DNA of 64,000 nucleotides from Acanthosepion esculentum (GCA_964036315.1 OZ038496.1:13524883-13588882), one strand, 5' to 3'. Shown: positions 43,575-55,644, numbered from the stretch's first letter. Numbers and translations: made by a program. Notes: generated from the sequence alone by a model not told the origin.

Positions 43575-44020
43575 AGGCAAGGGGTTAATAATGTGACAGA
43601 GAATAATAAGGTAAAAAAAGAAAGAAAACAATAAAAGAACAGAAATTAAGAAGACACGATAACAAATGACATTGCATTTATTTTAATTTTTTGAACATCA
43701 ATGTTGACTGGAAAGCAAGAAGCCGGAAGTGAATTCCTCAAACGAGAAGTGTTGTAAGAGAAGAAACTGTTACCATAGAACTTATGGTTACATACATCTC
43801 TAGCGGCTAGCCATTTCAACTGAGATCTTGTCGCCAATCTAGTAGTATGCTTACATTCATAAAGTCTAGGTACCAAAGAGAAAAGCTCATCAGAACAATT
43901 ACCATGAAAATATTTATAGAAAGGCTACAGTGAAATAACTGCAGTCAAGATGCAAGGTTAGTATGAATAACATTGCAAATTCTTTTTTGGATTTCATCAA
44001 GAATCTTGAAATAGATAGCA
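43575..44020 (-). mobile_element. LINE 3' end fragment
   Basis: Minus strand: FYKYFHGNCSDELFSLVPRL, then YECKHTTRLATRSQLKWLA and NTSRLRNSLPASCFPVN, with the 3' UTR to about 43575. Same family as 24022-24640. It ends where a SINE (plus strand) begins. Confidence 0.75.
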
Positions 44021-44022
44021 GA

Positions 44023-44310
44023 GGTGTTGTGTGGTGTAATGGATAATGGCTTCAAATAAGAAATTGTAAAGCTGACTTCAAATTCCAGTCGGGTTTGTTA
44101 CATTCACTTACGCAAAAATACCCTTGTGATAGGTATGAACCTCTCTTTTCTCCAGCTGTGCGTTAAATACCAAGACAGACTGGGCCCTATAGGCTTGGTT
44201 GGTAACCAGTCTACCATAGAAAGAAACAGCAACCTACTGCAGAAAATCTTCTGTCTAGTCAGTTCGAAAGAGACCTGATTAACCAAGCATGTATCACATA
44301 TGACACTTTC
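44023..44310 (+). mobile_element. SINE, type B tail
   Basis: GTTGTGTGGTGTAATGGATAA (box A-like), TGACTTCAAATTCCAGTC (box B-like), core (ATTCACTTACGCAAAAATAC, GTGATAGGTATGAACC), linker GACTGGGCCCTATAGGCTTGG and tail AGCATGTATCACATATGACAC. It is placed directly after the LINE remnant. Confidence 0.7.
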
Positions 44311-44469
44311 TCTTTTTCGTTTAGTGTGTATTGTAGGGTATCCAATTGAAACCAAAATGGTGGTACCTCTGAGAAATTACCATTAATATCTTTATTATAA
44401 TTTTCCATTTTTATCAAAACAAGCCAGCAACACCACAATAACAATGCAGCTGTGAAAGTGTGAATTATG

Positions 44470-45180
44470 GACCAAAAATTTTATATTGGATTAATATTAG
44501 GAGAGGATCAGGACATTCCATTTTTTGGGCAAGGTGAGCAATAGTCAGCCTTTCAGAATTTGAACTATTATTATGAATGAATATTCTCTTTAGCTTCTTC
44601 ATTCTGACCTGCATCATTCGAATAGCATCTTGTCCAAGAACAATTCTCTGCATTTATTGTGGTACCCTCATCAACTTTGAAAGGACCTATAATTCTGCCG
44701 CCTCCAATATTATCCGAAAACATTACTTGCCACTTACCCCTGTTGTTTTGGCTAATTATTTGTTAAGGACTTATCATACTCAGCCATCAGGTCCATCCAA
44801 TGTAGCTCTACATTCATCACTAAAAATAACTCTTGAGAAATCGTTTTTCATGAATCTATTTACCCAGCTTACGTATTTCCCTTTGTAATGTTTATGTAAG
44901 TAAACATCACAAACTGCTAGTTTGGTTGTTTTCATGTCTTCAGCCAATGTTCTCAATATGCTGCATGTTTATTTTTCTCTATTTACAGTTGCAACATAAG
45001 CCTCTTCAAATATTTTCTTGCTGGTCATCTTTTTCATTTTTTTTTTCCAAACTTCTTTTGTGACATTTTTAAAATCTGTTCTTGTTTTTTTTATTCGTTT
45101 TTTTAAGTTGTCAACATTTTTAATTTCTTTTTTAAATGTTCTGTCATTTTTATTCAAATTTTTCAAGTCTCTAACATTGT
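44470..45180 (-). pseudogene. Tc1-like transposase pseudogene with broken catalytic triad
   Basis: Minus strand: an N-terminal basic helical stretch (VWKKKMKKMTSKKIFEEAYV), then NDFSRVIFSDECRATLDGPD with the first catalytic Asp, typical of Tc1 elements. The second block reads IHNNSSNS where HDNAPSH is expected, so the second Asp codon is Asn (AAT). The third block reads SPNINPI-stop-NFW for SPDLNPIENLW, so the catalytic Glu codon is TAA (near 44490). Frameshifts are numerous. Terminal repeats were not found. Confidence 0.7.
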
Positions 45181-45475
45181 GTTTCTATCACCCAATAACA
45201 AATACAATATTTTGTTTCTCTTTTTAAATTCTATTTTTATGACCTACGCCAATCTTTATATAACTGAAATTAAAAAAAATATCTATTACTACACTATATT
45301 TTTATATCTGTTTTGTTTACTTTTTTTAATAAAGATATTATTTTATTCTCAGGTTATAAAAATGCATGTCAATAATCATACGCTCCAGAATAATCATTTA
45401 AAAATGTTGTTGAATTATGTTTTTTTTTCATAATAAATAATGTTTAAAAACGCCTGATAATTATGCACCAACCCA

Positions 45476-47101
<1,626 letters not shown>

Positions 47102-47734
47102 GATATATAAATGTAAAATTGGACACTGTGATAACAGTCTGTTTCATGCTTGAATGCAATCTTCAGACAATGTGTGTTGTGTTTTGGCTTAAGTATTTAT
47201 GCTGGTCAATAGTGCATTATGGGTAATAAAGTCTGTTGTATTAACCTAACATTTATTCGCTAGGTGGTAATGGTTATGTTTCAAATTATTCTATAGGCTG
47301 TTGAGTAGGAATAATTGATTCAAATGCGGTTATTTGTAGCTATTTTATAGTGTTAACTTTTTACTCGCTATTTATTATTTATTAATTAATTATTTGTTGT
47401 TGATTACTATTATTACATTTACTTGTGTTTATGTGTATATTCGTAGTTTACGGTCAACACCAAAGTCGCTGCTTGGTATTGACCTCAATGCCTAATTTTA
47501 CATTTACACATGCTCTTTCATATTGTGCACTTTTAACCATAAGTATAGCACAACTTAAAACTATATTTTTATCATATGACCACCGAAAACATCTCACTGT
47601 GAGAGGAGCACTCTACATAAAACATCTGGAACTCAGCATTAATCTCACCTTATTTAACAACAGAAGTAATATGCTAAAAGTTTTTTTTTAAAATAGAATG
47701 ATCCCAACATTAATTCCAGCTATGTTCCTTTCAT
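47102..47734. other. No gene recognised
   Basis: AT-rich DNA. A short open frame at 47425-47691 has no recognisable motif. Confidence 0.5.
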
Positions 47735-48030
47735 AGTGCTCAGAATAAACGCTACTACTGGTGAAGTAATAGGTAGCTGCTCGGATTGAGGAATCGGAGA
47801 GCCGAGTTTGAATTCCAGTTGAATATATTACATTCACTTACATACTAATACCCTTCGGAAAGGTATGAATCCTCTTCTTCTCCCCCCAGCTATGGGTAAT
47901 TAGTAGAACTGGTCTACCGCAGAAAGAAATGGCAACCTACTGTGGGGAATAAATCTGCTCTGTCAGTCATGTATCGAAAGATACATGATCGGCCAAGCGT
48001 GTATCATGCATGGCACATAACATGTCTGAC
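47735..48030 (+). mobile_element. SINE, type B tail
   Basis: GAGCCGAGTTTGAATTCCAG (box B-like), core (ATTCACTTACATACTAATAC, CGGAAAGGTATGAATCC, CCAGCTATGGG), then CTGGTCTACCGCAGAAAG, GTATCGAAAGATACATGATCG and GCGTGTATCATGCATGGCAC. It is the best-preserved type B tail. Confidence 0.75.
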
Positions 48031-48096
48031 TATATAGGCATCACACAACTACATCTTAAAAAGACAACTATGAAAAGAGATTAACAACAAAACTCC

Positions 48097-48345
48097 TTGA
48101 AAATGGCTAAAGAAGTGGCCAAAAGCACTTGGGACAATGGACAGTACAGACAATTTTACAATCCCTTACTCTCCACCAGATAGAGAAAATTTAAGAATAC
48201 TAGAAAAACTCAATAGAAAATTAATCAAATTTTCCTTGTCTGTCATATTCAATAAAACATGTCTGAAGAAAAAGGTTGCTTCCCACAAGTTGCATAATAA
48301 AACACCACATCACCAAATTAATTATTGTGAATATTTCTAATCATA
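48097..48345 (+). mobile_element. Relative of the 36341 inverted-repeat family
   Basis: TTGAAAATGGCTAAAGAAGTGG..CAAAAGCACTTGGGAC is followed by an open stretch NFTIPYSPPDRENLRI, LEKLNRKLIKFSLSVIFNKTC. The order and residues (NF.I.Y.P, EKL...L.K..LSV.FN..C) match the two arms at 36341-36941. It is a diverged single copy. Confidence 0.5.
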
Positions 48346-48477
48346 ATGGATGTTATAAAATGAAATTTATACAATTACTCATAAGAATATATCCCTAAAA
48401 ATATTGACAGCATCAGTTGGTTAATACTATTTTTATTTTCAAAACATTGACTTCTATAATAAAATGCTGGGTGTAGA

Positions 48478-48610
48478 AATTTTAGGATTGGTGCAATGTA
48501 TGGTATGCAGATGATGGTGGTGATATCGAGCACAAAAGGAGAAATACAGGACATCCTCGAGTAGGTAGTAAAGGAAAGCAAGAAGAAAGGCCCACAAAAA
48601 CCGATCCCCA
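48478..48610 (+). mobile_element. LINE reverse transcriptase palm fragment (YADD)
   Basis: The plus frame gives VWYADDGGDIEH. After a frame change, SSTKGEIQDILE and VVKESKKKG follow. YADD followed by S.(K/E)E.LQ.(I/L)L..V..ES.K.G is the catalytic palm of RTE-like LINE RTs. It continues to a microsatellite-like end, GGCGAATTCTGTGTGTCCGTC. Confidence 0.6.
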
Positions 48611-49216
48611 ACTTTGTGTCTGGTAGAAACTTGTATCTGAATAAATAAATGGCGAATTCTGTGTGTCCGTCACCCCTCTAACTTGGGCCACACTTGCTCT
48701 ACATAGATATATTATACCTTTTTGGAATCAGGATTGAAAATCTGCCCTTCATTTGGTGTTTGGACATCCAACATTGGGATTTATGTCCAGATGAGGGGGG
48801 AAACAGTTAAAAATTCAAATTTTAAAATAACTGAAAATAATTAGCAATTTTAAAAGTTTTTAATTGCTATTGAGTTTAAAATAACAAAAACTTTGTGAAT
48901 TTAAAAATGTTTGTTTTAAATTCATTTTAAAATTATCTCCAAAACTGTGAATTGAGAAAATCACTTTTATTTCTCCAGAATGTCAAGGAATCAGAGTTAA
49001 AGTGTGAGGTTTCATGATATGAGGTTTTGAAATTCTGCAGAGTTTGTGATTTAAAGAACTCAATTTTGGGCCTAAATTGATCTTTTGGCTGGAATTGGAC
49101 TTTAGCCTGAATCAGACATTCCATTCAAAGTTATATCTTCAAAATCATCATTGCTCTTTTCTAAGCTGAACCAGATGTCTCTTTAGTTTTGGGCCTGAGG
49201 CCCAATTAGCCCTCTG
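48611..49216. other. No gene recognised
   Basis: AT-rich DNA without visible features. Confidence 0.5.
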
Positions 49217-49324
49217 CAGGAGCTAGTTTAAAAGTATGTATGGAGTGTGGATTTTAAGCTAGTTATATGTATGTTAAACTAGCTTAAAATCCGCACTCCA
49301 TACATACTTTTAAACTAGCTCCTG
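49217..49324. repeat. 108-nt hairpin with 48-bp stem
   Basis: The arms 49217-49264 and 49277-49324 are inverted copies over all 48 positions with one T/C difference that would pair as G-U in RNA. The loop is 12 nt (ATATGTATGTTA). No further homology is seen outside the stem, and the arms do not recur in the window. It could be a very young palindromic MITE or a microRNA-precursor-like locus. Confidence 0.9.
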
Positions 49325-49639
49325 AAAATGTTCTTATCAATTAGCTAATATCAATTTTATTGTGGAGACATTGACTTGCATAATAAAATCCGACATAGTG
49401 TGGATATATCAGGAAAGTTGTTCTGACTAGGGGGTTTGTTGGGAGTGAAAAAAAAAAATGTGAATAAACGTAGAAGTTGACATGACCATTTTAGAAGTTT
49501 AAAGCCTGTTTAACAAAACCAGATGATGCATTCTTTATGTAAGTGGTTGCAGGAAATGGAGAAGGAAAATATTTGAATGAGCTACCGACATCCACAACAT
49601 TACAAGGTTTACTATCATGCCGAAGTCGTCTTCTTTTCT

Positions 49640-50218
49640 TTCTTTTAATCATTTCAACCCAAGCAAGACAATAAAGCCACTAGGATGCAAAGAGTTACTG
49701 AGTGATAGAGAAAAACTACTCTTAAGGAGAGAGGACCATAAAAGGACAAGAATTAAGAAGACAGAAGATAATGATTGACATTGCATTTAAACTTTTGAAG
49801 ATCAAAGTTGACTGGAAAGCAAAAAACCAGAAGATAGTTCCACAGGCAAGAAGTGTGATAGAAGAAACTATTAACATAGAACTTACAGCTGCATCTAGCC
49901 ATTTCAACTCTAAAATGATGAGATTTTGCCACCAATCTAGTATTGCACTTAAATTCGTAAAGTCTAGATACCGTAGCAGAAAGTTCATCAGAACAATTAC
50001 CATGAAGGTTTTTATAGAAAAGGCACAGGGAAGTTATGTTATGGTGATAGGAAAGAGACTGAAGCTGAGATGACAGGTCAGGACCAGTATCATTGCAGAT
50101 ATACCTTTGGATTTTATCAAGAATCTCTAAATATATAGCAGGAGCACCAGACCAGTTTTGGCAGCAGTATTCAAAGGAAGCATGAATGGTAGACTTATAA
50201 ATATGTAAGATAAATCCT
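49640..50218 (-). mobile_element. LINE 3' end fragment
   Basis: Minus strand: YKSTIHASFEYCC, LDKIQRYICND, FYKNLHGNCSDEL, HHFRVEMARCSCKFYVNSFF and the 3' UTR ending TTGCTTGGGTTGAAATG. This is the longest copy after that at 24022, with several frame breaks. Confidence 0.75.
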
Positions 50219-50549
50219 GCAAGAAAAATTATCTAGCACCTTATACTGAACCAACTTTCTTATCTGCAAACTTAGCAATTGATTCAATATACTCTTTCCA
50301 CTTCATGCCATCTGAAATGTTACTTTGAGAAGGCGCAAGGAATCATTCTCCTGGGGGTTAGCATACAGTACCAATCACTAATTATTTTTTTTATTATGTT
50401 TCTTGGGGGTAAGTCTCTGAAACTAATGTCCTTATCTTTGATATTATTATTGCCTGATCGCTTTCTGTCTGAATTTCTGGGATGAGCAGTTATCATTATT
50501 TATATCAATTACATGTGGACGAATATCTTTATTTTTATTGTTATTATCA

Positions 50550-50640
50550 TAGAAAAATAGCCTAGTGGTTTAAAGCATTGGTCTGTGAATTTAGTGACAA
50601 TAGTTGTGAGTTCAATCCTTAGGCAGAATAAGAATCAAAT
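50550..50640 (+). mobile_element. tRNA-like SINE segment
   Basis: ATAGCCTAGTGGTTTAAAGC (box A-like) and GTTGTGAGTTCAATCCTTAG (box B-like) at tRNA spacing. The flanks do not pair as an acceptor stem. Confidence 0.45.
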
Positions 50641-50706
50641 AGGTCATCTCAAAGCAGGATTGTATCATATTAGTCACCTTGTATCTCATTATAACACTGA
50701 TAGAAT

Positions 50707-50982
50707 TTATTTAGTACCCAAACATAATGCTTCCCACCATCTCACAGATTTATAATTTATGTCCAAATCTTTGAGATGAGGACTCGTCATTGCTATATGC
50801 CTTTCCATTCGGGACAGTATGTCCGTCTTGGTTGTTATACTTGCAATGTTTCGGCTGTTATACCCTCCAGCATTCCTCAGGTGTCTGTCATACTTGGTTA
50901 ACCTTCTGGGAGTTTTGCTGTTCATAACGATAGATTGTTCTTGTTCAGCTTTCCATACAAATGTGTATTGTGCTGCGATCAA
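50707..50982 (-). CDS. Unidentified open frame, possibly repeat-derived
   Basis: 91 codons, basic, with RRLTKYDRHLRNAGGYNSRN in the middle and balanced composition, unlike nearby AT-rich noise. I cannot assign a family. Position among element fragments suggests transposon coding debris rather than a host exon; no flanking splice sites stand out. Confidence 0.25.
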   Translation of the reverse strand: MIAAQYTFVWKAEQEQSIVMNSKTPRRLTKYDRHLRNAGGYNSRNIASITTKTDILSRMERHIAMTSPHLKDLDINYKSVRWWEALCLGTK

Positions 50983-51149
50983 TCCTCTTCCTGCAGATAT
51001 TGTTTGTTATAGATTTTTATAAGAAATAATCAACAACTGGCCTGGCTTCATTTTGAGAAAAGCTAGTGATTTATACAGGAAATGTCTTTTCTTTTTTTTT
51101 TTTTCTTTTAAGACAAAAATATTCCCATTGTTTGAGATGGCGAAAAAAA

Positions 51150-51435
51150 ATCTTTTGGTGTAATGGATAATGGGTCGGAATTGTTAATCAGATAGCTGAG
51201 TTGCAATTTTAGTTGGGTTCGTCATATTCATTTATGTGCAAAGACCGTTGGGAAAGGGATGAATTCATTTCATCTCTCCCTAGCTATGGGTTACTTAGTA
51301 AGACTTGTATCGGCAAACTATTATCATCTCAAAAATAATAATAAAATAAATCCTTACAATCTAAATATATTTTCTGGCTTTAAATAACCTGTAAAGAATT
51401 AATAAGCTTTAGAAAACAAATCAATAAAAAAAAAA
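51150..51435 (+). mobile_element. SINE type A without 5S head
   Basis: GGTGTAATGGATAATGGGTC, GATAGCTGAGTTGCAATTTTAG, core (CATTTATGTGCAAAGACCGTT, CCTAGCTATGGGTTACTTAG) and the tail TTTTCTGGCTTTAAATAACC, ending in an A-run. The 5S part is truncated away. Confidence 0.75.
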
Positions 51436-51439
51436 CAAT

Positions 51440-51642
51440 AGCTAGACGAGGGGTGGATTCATGCCTTTCCCAAGGGTATTTGCATGTAAGTGAATATAAC
51501 GAATCCAATGGGAATTGGGACTCTGTTCTTTAACAATTCCAAGCCATTATCCATTACACACACACACACTCACAAGCTTACAGCACCTGGTATTCCCAAG
51601 CCGTCACCCATCTCTATACTGACCAAGCTTAATATTGCTTAA
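51440..51642 (-). mobile_element. 5S rRNA/tRNA composite SINE (type A), inverted
   Basis: It lies tail-to-tail with the previous copy. The minus strand carries the 5S 3' half at 51573-51642 (TGGTCAGTATAGAGATGGGTG, TTGGGAATACCAGGTGCTGT), then a (TG)n-expanded box A region, box B remnant and the core. The tail is cut short. Confidence 0.75.
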
Positions 51643-51670
51643 AATTTGTTTTTGTGATTGTCTTTTTTTC

Positions 51671-51885
51671 CTCTTCCTCCTGCTCTTTTTACCACCTCTT
51701 CCTCCTGCTCTTTTTACCACCTCTTCCTCCTGCTCTTTTTACCACCTCTTCCTCCTGCTCTTTTTACCACCTCTTCCTCCTGCTCTTTTTACCACCTCTT
51801 CCTCCTGCTCTTTTTACCACCTCTTCCTCCTGCTCTTTTTACCACCTCTTCCTCCTCCTCTTTTTACCACCTCGTCCTCTTACTT
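51671..51885 (+). repeat. 25-bp tandem repeat, about 8 units
   Basis: Unit CTCTTCCTCCTGCTCTTTTT plus ACCAC, repeated exactly every 25 bp. Since 25 is not a multiple of 3, each forward frame cycles through all three phases, so all three stay open over 100 codons and encode the same Leu/Phe/Ser-rich peptide out of register. Not a gene. Confidence 0.95.
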
Positions 51886-51954
51886 TCTTCTTTCTCTCTT
51901 TTTCTCTCTCCCTCACCTCATTTTTTCTATTTTTTTTTTCCTCTCATCTTTGTA

Positions 51955-52470
51955 GATCATAAGGAAGTCTGTGCTCCAAAGATAAGCATTTCTTCTTTTA
52001 TGAGGCCCTCAACCAACTACGGTCTTCGACTCCATTTCAGGCCATTCCGTCTGCCAATTCTGCTGTAACCCTTGGATAAGGATCCACATGATAGCCATTT
52101 ACAATGGTCTTCATGCTCATCATCTCCCTCTTGGTGGACAGCTTTGATTATGAGCACTTTGCAGATGAAGTGAGCATCACCCTCATCTTCTTCTTTGATC
52201 TCGCGTGGAAGCTGGGACAGGAGATCCCTTCCCTCATTACTTTTGCTCTCACTATGGTCAGCATCCCCGAGGAGTGAAGGTGAGAGTGTCGATTTTTTTT
52301 TTCCCCCCTCCACTCTTGGTGGTGTCATATTGGATTCTCTCTCTCTGTCAGTCAAGTGCCATACAAGGACAATGATGCGTTCAACTGGCTTGGCCCCATG
52401 TTTGAATTGCTCAACAAATACCTACCAGAAACAGTTAATGCAATCGCTTCTCTTGATTAATGACCTATCC
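51955..52470. other. Unresolved coding-like block
   Basis: This segment is more GC-balanced than its surroundings, with open frames on both strands: a plus frame reading DYEHFADEVSITLIFFFDLA near 52144, a plus frame VPYKDNDAFNWLGPMFELLN near 52358, and a 112-codon minus frame. I cannot assign any to a family. It could be an old retrocopy, with the plus pieces as parts of one protein in different frames. Confidence 0.25.
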
Positions 52471-52767
52471 TGGAGATTTAAAAAGAATTCCAAGACACAC
52501 CTTTTTGGTCATTATTTTAACTTTGAGAACTAAAGGTCAACTATCAAGTAATACCTATTCAAAGTATATATAAAAAAAAATAATAGAAAATTAAGAATAT
52601 AATTATGAAATGGAATTAGTTTGTTCCTGTGAGAATGGAGACTTTAGTTGCATTTGCATGAGTTTATATACAGTTTAAAAATTTTAAAATTTTCTCAAAA
52701 GATTACAAGAATTCAAATGATACAATGTCTCTCTGCCTTGATATTCTTTCTCCAATAAAACAAATTT

Positions 52768-52799
<32 letters not shown>

Positions 52800-53387
52800 G
52801 GATTAATACAAATAAAATTTGTCACTTAGCTGATAGATATTATATTCATCACCTCAACTTCAGAGTTTCATAAACTTTTTCATAATTGTTCTTTTCACTC
52901 ATCAGGTGGTTTCAACAAATATATAATAAAATTAAAAGTGACAAAATTTATCTCCCAATTTCATCTGCTTATCAGAGATTTAGATAATCTGAGTGAATTT
53001 ATTAACAGACATTGTTTAAAAGACATAACATTAAAAAAAGCATTAATTTCTTAGTTTAAATTTCTTTTTTAAGGATATTATTGAAAACAACCATTTCACA
53101 CACACACACACACAATGTGTTTTTGTGTCAATTGAAATTAAATTAAAACTTTTATCAAATTCATTTATTCCAGTTTTGTCTTATGAAAATACAAGTTCAA
53201 TTTCCATAAAATCTTTCAGTAATGTCTTACAAAAGTAACTTTAAAAATACCTTGAATAATCTAAGAACTTGGGTAGAAATATTGTCTAGTAAATTTTTTA
53301 TTGGTATTTTCTGTCTCTCTTCGATTCCATTTTGATTGGTTAGGACCACAGGAATTACATTGTTGTGCCTATTAGATGTTACTATCG
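52471..53387. other. No gene recognised
   Basis: AT-rich DNA with an (AT)n tract at 52770-52800. Confidence 0.5.
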
Positions 53388-53520
53388 ATGAAGGGTTGCT
53401 GAAAAGTTCTCAGCCTGACCCACTACCCCAAATCTGTTTGACCAAGTTACCAAATATTACTTTTTTTTTTTTTTAACTTGTTGGTCATGGGTGGAAGGGC
53501 AGAACTTTTCAGCACCTCGT
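53388..53520. mobile_element. Short MITE-like element (second copy)
   Basis: The left end GGGTTGCTGAAAAGTTCTC and the right end AGAACTTTTCAGCACCTCG are inverted, as at 15164-15258. The interiors of the two copies also share CAGCCTGACC/CGGCCTGACG near the left end. Confidence 0.5.
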
Positions 53521-53772
53521 CTTTTGTAACATAAAATAAGTAATATCAGATTGAATAGAATAAGTATTTGATTCAGTCGCATAGAAGAGATAGAATGACT
53601 GGCTTTAGTTCATATAGAAATCCTGTCCATTTTAATGGGCTTCTTCTGCCCCTCCTCCATTTTTCATTTCTTTTATTTGCTGATCATATCTTTTTAGTCT
53701 CCACTGATTTTTTTTGTTTTTTGTTTTTTTAAACCTTGTTAACATTTGGAAATGATTGTCTTGAAGGCCAAA

Positions 53773-53876
53773 GGAATATCCCCTACCCACCCACCAAAAA
53801 ATAAAAATAAAAAAGAAGCAAAAGAAAACTTCTCGAAAGGATGATCTGCCAGACGATAAAGCCAACTTTCAGCAGG
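53773..53876 (+). CDS. Possible host exon ending in a strong splice donor
   Basis: An open frame, lysine-rich then acidic (KKKQKKTSRKDDLPDDKANF then QQ), ends exactly at CAGCAG/GTGAGT. It begins after a weak acceptor (TTGTCTTGAAG). The mixed composition and the donor are host-like, but no family is recognised. A candidate next exon starts at the acceptor at 58690. Confidence 0.3.
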
Positions 53877-54000
53877 TGAGTTTTATTTATTGATTTTTCC
53901 GTGTTTTTCAATTTTATCCCGTTGAGTAAAATTTGTCAAAGATTCTCTGTAGATATCTACTACTTCCATTTCGGTTAAATTTATTTTAATGTTTTTTTAA

Positions 54001-54419
54001 TCATTTCACCTGAAGGAAGATGATATACTGATACGGTAGGAGGTTACTGAGAGTGGAAGAAACACAGAGGACAAAGAACTGGATTCAAGGAGACAGAAGA
54101 TGACAATTGACATTAGATTTACATTTTGAAGATCATAGTTGACAAGAAAGCCAGAAGGGTTCCACAAACGAGAAGTGCAGGAGAAGAAACTATTAGCACA
54201 AAACTGACAGTAATATCCAACAATTTCAACATAAAAATGACAAGACCGTAAATTTGTGATGCCAAGGTGCCAAAGAGGAAAGTTCATCGGAATAATATTT
54301 ATAGAAAAGACACAGGAAAACTATATTACAGTGCGAAAGTGACTGAAGCCAAGATGCCAGGTCAGAACTGATAACATTGCAGATTCTTCTTTGGATTTTG
54401 TCAAGAATCTCTCTCTTTC
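54001..54419 (-). mobile_element. LINE 3' end fragment
   Basis: Minus strand: LDKIQRRICNVISSDLASWL at its 5' edge, FYKYYSDELSSL, HFYVEIVGYYCQFCANSFF, SRLWNP, and a 3' UTR ending in TTCAGGTGAAATG. It abuts the next SINE without a gap. Confidence 0.75.
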
Positions 54420-54800
54420 GCTTACAGCCAAACATGTTGAAACACTGGTTCCTGTATGATCACCAGTTAATCAACGCCAAGTCTGGTCAGTACCTAGATG
54501 GGTGACCACTTGGGAATACCAGGTGCTGTAAGCTTGAATTGTGGGTAATGTAATGGATAGTGTCTTGGAATTGTTAATCGGAGAGCTGAGTTCCAATTCC
54601 AGTCAGATTCAGTATATTCACTTACGTGCAATTACCCCTGGAAAAGGTATGAACCCATGCCTTCTCCTCGCTATGGGTCAATTAGTAAGACTTGTATCCT
54701 TAAAATAATTATTATCCCACACCACCAATTCTTACAATCTTTAAAAATATTTTCCATCTTTAAATAACCTGGAAAAAGTTTATAAGCCATAGAAAATAAA
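54420..54800 (+). mobile_element. 5S rRNA/tRNA composite SINE (type A), near full length
   Basis: A 116-bp 5S-derived head (54420-54535: GCTTACAGCCAAACATGTTG to ACCAGGTGCTGTAAGC) is followed by tRNA-like boxes (GTAATGTAATGGATAGTGTC; GAGCTGAGTTCCAATTCCAG), the core (ATTCACTTACGTGCAATTAC; AAAAGGTATGAACCC; CGCTATGGGTCAATTAG) and the type A tail (TTTAAATAACCTGGAAAAAG), ending near an (AT)n tract at 54812-54851. Confidence 0.8.
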
Positions 54801-54806
54801 TCACTC

Positions 54807-54851
<45 letters not shown>

Positions 54852-54854
<3 letters not shown>

Positions 54855-55639
54855 TAATATCTTACATTAATTGCACAACTCTGAGTTTCATGCCAAAGCA
54901 ATTTTCAAGTGCTGGAATTATTATATTTATTTTTATTTATATTTTGTGTTGACACAGTTTTTTTTTTTTTTTAAATTTTCTGGTTCACGCAAGATATATT
55001 GAGGTGGAACATTATTGCAGTTAAAATATTTAAATGAATTTTATTTTAATTTTGAATTTGAATTTAAGCCCAGATTAACATTTAAGATTGGAAATAAGAA
55101 ATATAAATTCTAAATTAGACAGATGCTGTTTTGAAAATGTTAGTAAACAAAAAAGGGGCACTGGAAAATCAAGGGGAGACAACTCTATTTTTTTTCCAAA
55201 AATCAAGAGTAATTATTAATATTACTAAACTAACTGAAACAGCTCTGTTACTTAACATTGAGCATGGTTTTTTCTTACACTATAGTGTGTTTATATGTAT
55301 TTGTATACGACTCCACGCTTGTATACCTACCTGTATTTACCCATTCAGTTATATTTTGCTCCTTTCAGTTGGGCACTTTTATCGTTGTAATTAATCCAAC
55401 AAACAATATACAGTAATTGTTGCCGGGATATGGAACCTTTTCATCTGAACTACTCCACTTAGAACATACCGATACCTGTCAAAAAAAGATTACAGTGCAA
55501 TTAATGAGATATTATGTATATTTCTTAATATATATATATATATATTAAATAGCTCAGTTAACATTGAGCACTGTTTTTTATTACACTATAGAACATTTGT
55601 ATATGATCGCTCAATCATGTACCTACCTATATTTACCCA
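54852..55639. other. No gene recognised
   Basis: AT-rich DNA. ACATTGAGCA(T/C).GTTTTTT..ACACTATAG..TGT occurs twice (55253-55295 and 55561-55600), each followed by a TACCTACCT(G/A)TATTTACCCATTC block, a diverged direct repeat of about 100 bp. Confidence 0.45.
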
Positions 55640-55644
55640 TTCTG

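Noticed and set aside
54420..54535. 5S rRNA gene
   Set aside because: The 5S-like DNA is diverged and fused to a tRNA-like part and SINE body in several copies. No T-run terminator follows the 5S part.
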